Assembly (NCBI GenBank): GCA_022704925.1
Contig: JAKJFK010000023.1
Span: 1-13,931, forward strand
Reading direction: 5' to 3'
DNA: 13,931 nucleotides
Origin: a candidate division TA06 bacterium
GTDB lineage: Bacteria > Ratteibacteria > UBA8468 > MWAK01
Position numbers and translations under genes: made by a program. This document shows positions 1 through 6,337 of this stretch, in pieces; within the stretch, counting starts at the first letter, position 1, and the number at the start of each line of letters is the position of its first letter. The notes beneath the pieces are model-generated. The model ran no database searches and had not been told where the DNA came from. It saw only the letters and a program-made list of their open reading frames with translations.

Positions 1-126
1 GGGGGCGGTGCCGCAAGCGGCCAACGCCGATGAGGTGCGGGCCGAGATCGCCCGGCTCGAGAAGGCCGCCGACGATAAGGTGCAATTGCTCTTCAAGCAG
101 GCCGAAGACCTGGCCGAACTGCTGCC
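1..126 (+). repeat. Exact direct repeat, copy 1 (5' region of the tandem TPR genes)
   Basis: By base-by-base comparison, bases 1-126 are identical to 1826-1951 (offset 1825). They encode the same stretch from G-A-V-P to AEDLAELLP. Identity breaks abruptly after base 126. Because the window begins inside the repeat, it probably extends further upstream. Exact identity at synonymous sites, next to strongly diverged coding sequence, points to recent duplication or gene conversion. Confidence 0.95.
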
Positions 127-1489
127 AATTCAGGGAGAATCACAGCTGGACATTACCGGCCGGCGGGCGGCCGCCTTTGTTAGCATTTACGTCTCCAGAC
201 ACAGCATAGGCGACTTTAAAGGGGCCGATGAAGATTACGCCAAAATAATAAAATACCAGATTAGTAAAAATTTATACCGTGAAAGAAATTCTGAATCGAG
301 CCCGCCAGAACATCTTTCTGCCAAAACCCTGGCCGAAGCCGGGGACATAGAGGGTGCCCTGCGACTCCGCGATCAAGAGAAGAGTGATTATTATCGCAAA
401 GAGTTGACAAGCGACCTTTGTTTTGTGATCCTCTTTGCCGGTGATGTGGAAAAAGCGGCAAAAATGGCCGAAGAGGAGAACATCCGCCTTGATGAATTTG
501 ATAACCACTGGTTTGCGGAGGCCTTCGCCCGAAAAGGCGATTATGCCAAGGCCGCGGTTTATGCGAAAAAAGCCCGGCGGGAGGCCACTTATCTGTTTAT
601 CGCCGAGTCGCACCTTTCACGCGGCAATATTTCGGAAGCCATCCGGTATGCCCGCCTGAGCGGCGACGAGGCCGTCGGCATGGCTATCCGGGGCGAGGTG
701 AATAAGGCATTTCAAGACCTGATGGCTGCGAAACCAAGCGTTGTTTCCCCCTATTCCCGCATCAATGATTTTAATGACATCGCCAAAAACCTCGTTCGCC
801 TGGGTGACATGCAAAACGCACGAAAGGCGACCGAACTGGCCGCGGAATGGGCACGGAGAAATTTTCCGCGTGATGATTATGCCGCCGGACTCGCGTTGCG
901 GGGCAAGGCTTATTTTGAGGTGGGAGCAGGAAAAGCGGACGAGGCCATCAAGCAGATGAATAAGGGATTGCGTCTCACAAACGTTTACAACGCTTTCCGT
1001 AACGGAGAAATAGAAGGGACAAGAAAGGGAACCGAAATCGAATGCGAGGAGCAGCGCGCCGAATGGCAGCGCGACCTCTGCGATTTCGCGGTTTCCCGGG
1101 GCAAACCGGAGGCGGCCGAAAAGATCGCCGACTCGTTTACCGAGAGCCGGGAGCGGATCGAGTTCTTAAGACAGGTACTGGCGGCCTACGAATCGAAAAA
1201 CGATCGCGCCAACGCCGAACGCCTGACCAAAAAACTGACCGGACTGCTGGCCGAGGTACAGGCCGGCTGGGACCCGGAGAACCTTGGCCGCGAAATCGTG
1301 GTCAACGCCTGGACGGACGCGGCCTACAAGTTGAGTGAGGAAACGGCCTTATGCAACCTGCCGGCCTGCATTTCCGAAATCAAGAAAAATCGATCCCCGG
1401 ACGAGATGCCCTGCTATATCGCTTTCTGCGCGGCCGCGATCGGCAAGGGCCTCTTGAAAATCCGCTTCATGGACCGGATCTACCGGTAA
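2..1489 (+). CDS. Secreted TPR/alpha-solenoid protein, 5'-truncated copy 1 of a tandem pair
   Basis: This is the 3' part of a gene whose start lies before the window. The frame is open from base 2, and the codons before the GTG at 8 read G-A-V-P, matching the internal G-A-V-P at residues 98-101 of the downstream paralog (1536-3278). The GTG is therefore internal, not a start. About 495 residues are visible. They form a chain of amphipathic helical pairs with recurring GD..KA / G.isEA patterns, for example around GDVEKAAKMAEEE and RGNISEAIRYA, as in TPR-like solenoids. The C-terminal part holds a block shared with the paralog (SRERIEFLRQVLAAYESKND, then WDPEN and VNAWTDAAY) and ends in KIRFMDRIYR. 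The last 100 residues contain four cysteines. By analogy with the complete paralog it should be exported. Its function is unknown; a scaffold or protein-protein interaction role is an inference from the fold type. Confidence 0.85.
   Translation, partial: GAVPQAANADEVRAEIARLEKAADDKVQLLFKQAEDLAELLPIQGESQLDITGRRAAAFVSIYVSRHSIGDFKGADEDYAKIIKYQISKNLYRERNSESSPPEHLSAKTLAEAGDIEGALRLRDQEKSDYYRKELTSDLCFVILFAGDVEKAAKMAEEENIRLDEFDNHWFAEAFARKGDYAKAAVYAKKARREATYLFIAESHLSRGNISEAIRYARLSGDEAVGMAIRGEVNKAFQDLMAAKPSVVSPYSRINDFNDIAKNLVRLGDMQNARKATELAAEWARRNFPRDDYAAGLALRGKAYFEVGAGKADEAIKQMNKGLRLTNVYNAFRNGEIEGTRKGTEIECEEQRAEWQRDLCDFAVSRGKPEAAEKIADSFTESRERIEFLRQVLAAYESKNDRANAERLTKKLTGLLAEVQAGWDPENLGREIVVNAWTDAAYKLSEETALCNLPACISEIKKNRSPDEMPCYIAFCAAAIGKGLLKIRFMDRIYR
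1142..1328 (+). repeat. Imperfect direct repeat, copy 1 (3' region of the tandem TPR genes)
   Basis: Compared with 2931-3117 at constant offset 1789, I count 18 mismatches in 187 bases (about 90% identity) and no indels. The longest exact run is about 40 bases, around the AAYESKNDRANAE codons. The same offset also aligns both stop codons, so the 3' ends stay in register over about 350 bp, although the bases between this block and the final 17 codons have diverged. Confidence 0.9.
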
Positions 1490-1523
1490 AGCGAATCGCG
1501 CCTTTGGTCAACCTCAACCACAT

Positions 1524-1528
1524 AAGGA
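1524..1528 (+). promoter_or_regulatory. Shine-Dalgarno site of the second TPR gene
   Basis: AAGGA lies 7 nt before the ATG at 1536. It fixes that start, which also gives a complete signal peptide. The 46-bp gap from the previous stop holds no other recognisable signal. Confidence 0.7.
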
Positions 1529-1535
1529 AAACCAC

Positions 1536-3278
1536 ATGAAACTTTTGAAACTCGCGCTGGCCGGCCTCGTCGGATTCTTGCTCCTCTGCGGGCCGCACCC
1601 GGCGTCCGGGGCGGATTCCCGGGACCCGGCCATCGCCGCCGGCCAGGCGGCGCTGAAGCAGGGGATGGAAGCGGCCAAGCGGAAGAACTGGCCGCTGGCC
1701 GTCAAGCGCTACACCGAGGCCCAAAAGCGGATCCATCTCTCCCCGCAGATCATGCACAACCTGGCCCTGGCCCACGCCCAGATGGGCAACGAGCTGCTGG
1801 CCGACGTCTGGTTCCGGGCCTACCTGGGGGCGGTGCCGCAAGCGGCCAACGCCGATGAGGTGCGGGCCGAGATCGCCCGGCTCGAGAAGGCCGCCGACGA
1901 TAAGGTGCAATTGCTCTTCAAGCAGGCCGAAGACCTGGCCGAACTGCTGCCGGTTCAGGGAAAAGACAAGTGGGATATTGGCCGGCGGGCGGAGGCCTTT
2001 CAAGAAATCGCTTCCGAGAAGGTCGAGGTGGGTGATTTCAAAGGCGCCGACGAAGATCTGCTTAAAGCAAAGCAATGCCGAGCGGCGGAAGTCGCCGGAT
2101 TCTATGGTTATCTTGAGTATCTGGAATCAAAGAATGCGCGCTTTGCAGAAACTCTGGCTGAAATCGGCGATGTCGAAGGAGCGTCGTTTATACACGATAA
2201 GATGAAGGATACTGGAAGACGCAAGAGTTTAGAAGCCAAAATTTTAGAGGGGGCGGTTCGCCTGGGTGATTTGGACCAGGTGAAGCGACTCCTCGACAAG
2301 CAGTACTTGCCCGAATATGATCTGGGATACATTGAAATTTCTTTGGCCTTCGCTAAAAAAGACGATATTGAGACCGCCAGAGCTGTTGCCAAAAAGGAAC
2401 CTGTTGCCGGTGTCCGTTTGGCTGAATATCTGCTCTCCAGGGGCAGGATATCGGAGGCGGTCGAAATTGCCGCCTCCGCTGGCGATCGCATCCGGGCGAT
2501 GATAATCAGGGGTGAGGTGGAAAAAGCTTTTCAACGATTACTGGCCGGGGCGGGAGACGAAAACAGCCGGCTTACGCCGGAATATATCTTCAAAATTTTA
2601 AGCGATATTATAAAAGACAGCGTCTATCTCGGGGACAGCCGGACCACCCAGCGGGCCGATCAACTTGTCCGGGAATTTTTCAAAAACGGCGCGCCCACCG
2701 CCGAACCGGGCCAGAAATATTTTCCGGCCCGTGAAAAAAAGAACGGGTATGTCAACGAGATGATCGCAGTGGGCAAGGCTTATCTGGTCGTGGAAAACGG
2801 GACCACAAATGACGCTGTCAAACTGATCAAGACCCAGATTCACACTTTTGAAGGACGGCGCGACCTTTGCGATTTCGCGATTCGACGAAACAAATTGGCG
2901 GCGGCGGAAAGAATCGCCGATTCCTTCGCCGAAAGCCGGGAGCGGATCGAGTTCCTGAGACAGGTGCTGGCGGCCTACGAATCGAAAAACGATCGCGCCA
3001 ACGCCGAGCGCCTGACCAAAAAACTGGCCGGACTGCTGGCCGACGTGCAACTGGGGTGGGACCCGGAGAACCCCGGCCGCGAATTCGTCGTCAACGCCTG
3101 GACGGACGCGGCCTACGAGTTTAGCCCCTATTCGGTCTTTTCCGACTTGCAAGCCGAGATTGCTGATTGCAAAAAGGACCGCGATTCGGAAGACATTCCA
3201 TGGTGCGTCGCAATGACTGGCCGTTTCATCGGCAAGGGCCTTATAAAAATCCGCTTTCTGGACCGGATCTATCGGTAG
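1536..3278 (+). CDS. Secreted TPR/alpha-solenoid protein, complete copy 2 of a tandem pair
   Basis: A 580-residue protein. The ATG at 1536 is supported by an AAGGA Shine-Dalgarno site 7 nt upstream. Residues 1-26 are a signal peptide (K-rich start, LALAGLVGFLLL core, cleavage near ASGA). The LLLC sequence in it is not a proper lipobox. Residues about 37-104 form two TPR units (A..G.EAAKRKNWPLAVKRYTEA, then NLALAHAQMGNELLADVWF). Charged helices follow (residues 106-140), then a long irregular helical-repeat middle, then the C-terminal block shared with copy 1 and the ending KIRFLDRIYR. It lies 46 bp after copy 1 in the same direction, and no promoter or terminator was recognised between them, so co-transcription is likely. 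The middle is clearly less GC-rich and more diverged than the ends. Function is unknown. A secreted TPR protein most likely binds other proteins or scaffolds an envelope complex, but nothing here identifies the partner. Confidence 0.92.
   Translation: MKLLKLALAGLVGFLLLCGPHPASGADSRDPAIAAGQAALKQGMEAAKRKNWPLAVKRYTEAQKRIHLSPQIMHNLALAHAQMGNELLADVWFRAYLGAVPQAANADEVRAEIARLEKAADDKVQLLFKQAEDLAELLPVQGKDKWDIGRRAEAFQEIASEKVEVGDFKGADEDLLKAKQCRAAEVAGFYGYLEYLESKNARFAETLAEIGDVEGASFIHDKMKDTGRRKSLEAKILEGAVRLGDLDQVKRLLDKQYLPEYDLGYIEISLAFAKKDDIETARAVAKKEPVAGVRLAEYLLSRGRISEAVEIAASAGDRIRAMIIRGEVEKAFQRLLAGAGDENSRLTPEYIFKILSDIIKDSVYLGDSRTTQRADQLVREFFKNGAPTAEPGQKYFPAREKKNGYVNEMIAVGKAYLVVENGTTNDAVKLIKTQIHTFEGRRDLCDFAIRRNKLAAAERIADSFAESRERIEFLRQVLAAYESKNDRANAERLTKKLAGLLADVQLGWDPENPGREFVVNAWTDAAYEFSPYSVFSDLQAEIADCKKDRDSEDIPWCVAMTGRFIGKGLIKIRFLDRIYR
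1826..1951 (+). repeat. Exact direct repeat, copy 2 (5' region of the tandem TPR genes)
   Basis: Second copy of the 126-bp identical segment, inside the complete TPR gene at about residues 98-139. The paralogs diverge directly after it. Confidence 0.95.
2931..3117 (+). repeat. Imperfect direct repeat, copy 2 (3' region of the tandem TPR genes)
   Basis: Partner of 1142-1328 with about 90% identity by hand count. It encodes the SRERIEFLRQ to WTDAAY block of the complete TPR paralog. Confidence 0.9.
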
Positions 3279-3346
3279 GCAAACTTTTCTTTAACTGCGG
3301 ATTTTCCCTCAACCGCGGACCGAAACGCCGGCGGTCGAACGACTTC

Positions 3347-6298
3347 CTACTTCCCGGCCAGGTCCAGGAGCATGGTGTCGGTGGCGGTCACCCCGTCGAA
3401 GAGGGTGGTCATGGTCACGGTCTTCCTGAAGGGCCGATCGCCCCGGTAGTAATTCAAATCGAAATGCTCCTCGCCGCTCTTGCCGGGCGGGATGGGTTTC
3501 AGGACCCGCGGCCCCGCCCAGAAGTCGCGCATCACCTCGTCATTGATCAACACCAGTCCGTTCAAGGTCCGGCTTCGGGAAAGGTTGGCGCAGGTGACCT
3601 TGAGGCGATACCGGCCGCCGGCCTCGTCCAGGTAGGGCTCGGCCTTGATTGACAGCAGCGGTTCCGGCCGGCAGGCGGCCAGCGCCCGGCTGACTGCCGC
3701 CAGCTTATCCTTCGGTCCGATCAGGTAGTGCAGGGCGCCGGAGAGGACCGGGCCGGACCTGGGATCGACCGGGTTGCCCTGGATGTCGCGCATCGTCACG
3801 CCGTCCGGCAGGTCCAGGACCGCGGCCAGCACCCTGCCGTCCCGGGCCATAACCGCCAGGGCGAAACGCTTCCCGTCCTCCAGCAAAAAGGTCTCCAGGT
3901 CCGGGTTAAGGTTCAATTCCTCAACGCCCCGGAAACCGTCCAGCAGTTGGGCCAGCATGGCGTAGGCGACCCCGGCCGGCTTCAGACTGCCATCGTACTC
4001 GAACATGCACTTGTGCCGGTCGAGCTTGGTGAAGTCACCGCCGGGATAGCGGGCGTCATAGCGACTGTACTTTATCCCGCCGGACCAGCAGACGGCCCGC
4101 ACCGCTTCCGCCACCACCGACTCGGTGTTGGCGGTGTAAATCAGCGGGCTGCGCCGGTCGGCCGGGTTGTCTGGGGCCTCGATGGTGCGGTACAGGCTTT
4201 TGTGCACCCCGTACTCCCCGTTGATGACGAACTTGTTGTGCTTCCGGGCGAACTCCTTCCGTATCTCGCCCTGGGCCCGGCTCCGGGCGTAGTCGGAGAT
4301 GCCGTCGAAATAGGGGACGGCGCCGGCCTTCTCCATATCGGCCAGCCAATTCTCATAGTAGCCGCCGTGGACCAGCACCCGGCAGTCGGGATCGGCCGCC
4401 TTGGCGGCGCGGTGAGTGGCTTTTATCAACTCCGCGTAGGTCTGGGGCGTAAAACGGTGATAGGGTTCGTCCACGATCAGCCAATCCTTGATGTAACCCC
4501 GGTAGTGGCCGACCATGCCCCGGATGAATTCCTCCCAGGCCCGGCGGGAGAAGGCGGTCTTGCCCATGTAAAGCCGGTCCGCCTCGTCAGCCGGGTCGAG
4601 TGCCCACTTCGGGATATCGGGTTCCAGGTCGGCGATGATGCCGATATCGTATTTTTCGGCCAGTTTGACCCGGTCGTCCCACCAGATAAACTTGCCGGGC
4701 TCCGGCTGAATGGCTTCCCAGGACTCGAGCAGGCTGTTTCCGCAACTCAGGGTGACGGTGCGGTGGATCCCGATCCGGTTCATCGCCTCCATGGCCTGGG
4801 GAACCAGGGCCAGGTAGGCGCCGAAGGTCTTCTGCATCCGGACCGGCGGCTCGGGCACGACGCAGAAGACATACTCCTGGAGCGGAATGGGCCAGGTATT
4901 TGCGCCGGAACGGGCGTTCCCCTCCACCAGCAACCGGAAGGCGCCGGTCCGGCCGGTGTTAAGGTCCACCTTCCGGCTGGCGGTGGTGTCGGCGGCCACC
5001 GGCCAGTCGGCCAGGAGCCGGTCAATGACCGTCCGATCGAAGTAGTCAACCACCCGGTAGCGCAGGTTGACCAGGGCCGGGGAACCGGCCTGGTAGGAAC
5101 GGGCCAGCAGGGTGAATTCAACCGGTTTTTCCAGGTGGAAGACCTTGCCCGGCGCCGGCCAGTAAACTCCCGCCTCCACCGGCGCGGCCGGCGTGAACTT
5201 CTCGGCCGGCCGGCTGGCGAGAAGCAGGCCGTCCAGCCAGAGCGCGGCCTCTTCTGCGGCCTCGGCGTTGATATTGAGAAAGTAACCGCGGCGGTCATCG
5301 GTGGTCTTGAAGACGGCGCTGATCTTTTGCCACTCCGGGCCGACGGCGATCTTGACCGAGCCGATCGAAACCGGTTTGTCGTAGGCGGTCTCGGCCCGGA
5401 CCGTCAGGTTGACCGGCCGGTCGGAACGAAACATCCCCTGGAAATGGTAGGTCTGGTTGGGCTTTAACTTGAGCACCCGGTGCTTGAGCTGAAAACTGTA
5501 AAGATCGCCCCGGCGGTTGAGCTTCAGGCGCAGGCAGCGTTCCCCCTCGTAGGGCCGGTCGGCGACCCAGCCTTCCGGAGCGAGGGTGTAGCCGGCCTGG
5601 TAGGCGGTGGCCCAGTCGTAATTGCCAAACCCGACCTCGAAACCGCCGTTGGCCAACCAGTTGGGCGGCTCGACGACCCGTTCCGGATCGGAAATCAAAC
5701 CGTCCATCTCCCGCTGGATGAGGTCAATCTCGATGCTGGTGGTCTTGCGGGCCCGGTCGTAACGGAGGTCGTTCGGATTTCCGGAGAGATAGATACGGTC
5801 AAGCCAGAAACGGGGTTCCGGACTGCGCACCGCCACCTGGAGGGTCTTGAATGGCTCCCGGGCCTCGATAACCCAGCCGAGGCTGTAACCGCCGGGCTCC
5901 TTGATCGGGATTGTTTTTCGATCAAAGGTGCCGCCGAGGCCGAATTCCAGGACCGGATCGGTCTGGCCGCGGGTGAGGATCATTCCGGCGGCCCAGACGC
6001 AGTACCGGCCGGCCGGCAAAGTCCGTTCCAGGTCCAGCACCAACCGGCTCTTCGCCGCGTTCGCCTCGTCCAGCGAGCAGGTCATGGTGCCATTGGAACT
6101 GGAGGCGTTATGGCTGGTCGGCCGGTAGCCGGCCCCCTCGACCCTCAGGTCTTCCGCCTCGATGAAGCGGCGGTAGGGCGCGCCCTCCTGGCCGCGGGCC
6201 GGCCCGGCTAATCCGGAAGCAAGAATGACAAGCGCCAGCGCCCAAAAAAGAAAAATGGACGGCCCGATCCGAACGGAAGACGGGTTTGCCTTCTTCAC
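3347..6298 (-). CDS. Secreted multi-domain glycoside-hydrolase-like protein (clan GH-A type barrel)
   Basis: A 983-residue exported protein that starts at a GTG, with AAAGGA 6 nt upstream. Residues 1-36 are a signal peptide. Residues about 43-172 look like a CBM35/CBM6-type beta-sandwich (starts FIEAEDL, has LPAGRY, ends WLDRIYL). Residues about 213-362 resemble a CBM4/9-type module (NWLANGGFEVG, then GERCLRLKL, then LWLDGLLLA). Residues about 375-485 are a further beta-sandwich linker. A TIM-barrel-like domain follows at about 490-790: W..IQPEPGKFIWWDD, then GHYRGYIKDWLIVDEP with E611 as candidate acid/base, then FVINGEYG with E695 as candidate nucleophile, then FEYDGSLKPAG. The rest (800-983) is beta-rich. 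The motif spacing suits retaining clan GH-A enzymes, but the specific GH family and substrate are not recognised. It is the last gene of a minus-strand operon, 39 bp after its paralog at 6338-9142, and is convergent with the second TPR gene. It probably acts outside the cytoplasmic membrane on a polysaccharide or glycoconjugate. Confidence 0.85.
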   Translation of the reverse strand: MKKANPSSVRIGPSIFLFWALALVILASGLAGPARGQEGAPYRRFIEAEDLRVEGAGYRPTSHNASSSNGTMTCSLDEANAAKSRLVLDLERTLPAGRYCVWAAGMILTRGQTDPVLEFGLGGTFDRKTIPIKEPGGYSLGWVIEAREPFKTLQVAVRSPEPRFWLDRIYLSGNPNDLRYDRARKTTSIEIDLIQREMDGLISDPERVVEPPNWLANGGFEVGFGNYDWATAYQAGYTLAPEGWVADRPYEGERCLRLKLNRRGDLYSFQLKHRVLKLKPNQTYHFQGMFRSDRPVNLTVRAETAYDKPVSIGSVKIAVGPEWQKISAVFKTTDDRRGYFLNINAEAAEEAALWLDGLLLASRPAEKFTPAAPVEAGVYWPAPGKVFHLEKPVEFTLLARSYQAGSPALVNLRYRVVDYFDRTVIDRLLADWPVAADTTASRKVDLNTGRTGAFRLLVEGNARSGANTWPIPLQEYVFCVVPEPPVRMQKTFGAYLALVPQAMEAMNRIGIHRTVTLSCGNSLLESWEAIQPEPGKFIWWDDRVKLAEKYDIGIIADLEPDIPKWALDPADEADRLYMGKTAFSRRAWEEFIRGMVGHYRGYIKDWLIVDEPYHRFTPQTYAELIKATHRAAKAADPDCRVLVHGGYYENWLADMEKAGAVPYFDGISDYARSRAQGEIRKEFARKHNKFVINGEYGVHKSLYRTIEAPDNPADRRSPLIYTANTESVVAEAVRAVCWSGGIKYSRYDARYPGGDFTKLDRHKCMFEYDGSLKPAGVAYAMLAQLLDGFRGVEELNLNPDLETFLLEDGKRFALAVMARDGRVLAAVLDLPDGVTMRDIQGNPVDPRSGPVLSGALHYLIGPKDKLAAVSRALAACRPEPLLSIKAEPYLDEAGGRYRLKVTCANLSRSRTLNGLVLINDEVMRDFWAGPRVLKPIPPGKSGEEHFDLNYYRGDRPFRKTVTMTTLFDGVTATDTMLLDLAGK

Positions 6299-6304
6299 GC
6301 GGAT

Positions 6305-6310
6305 TCCTTT
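6305..6310 (-). promoter_or_regulatory. Shine-Dalgarno site of the downstream GH-like gene
   Basis: On the minus strand AAAGGA lies 6 nt before the GTG at 6298. It supports the GTG start and hence the intact signal peptide. The whole intergenic gap to the upstream stop is 39 bp. Confidence 0.7.
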
Positions 6311-6337
6311 CTTGATCGCCGCTCCGAGTGGACGACC

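Noticed and set aside
8-10. GTG at 8 as start of the first TPR gene
   Set aside because: The codons upstream continue the match to the interior of the paralog, so the gene begins before the window.
1536-1613. Lipoprotein signal in the second TPR protein (Cys18)
   Set aside because: The context LLLCG lacks the small residues needed before the lipobox Cys. A type I cleavage near ASGA at about 26 fits better.
3279-3346. Bidirectional terminator between the second TPR gene and the convergent GH-like gene
   Set aside because: Only 4-5 bp stems with long loops are seen (for example GACCG/CGGTC), and none is followed by a T-run in the right place.
3728-5467. Long plus-strand open frame (579 codons) opposite the 3347-6298 gene
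   Set aside because: Its translation is Gly/Val/Pro/Gln/Asp-rich with no domain, no signal peptide and no good ribosome site. The opposite strand encodes recognisable modules. It is the usual antisense shadow in GC-rich DNA.
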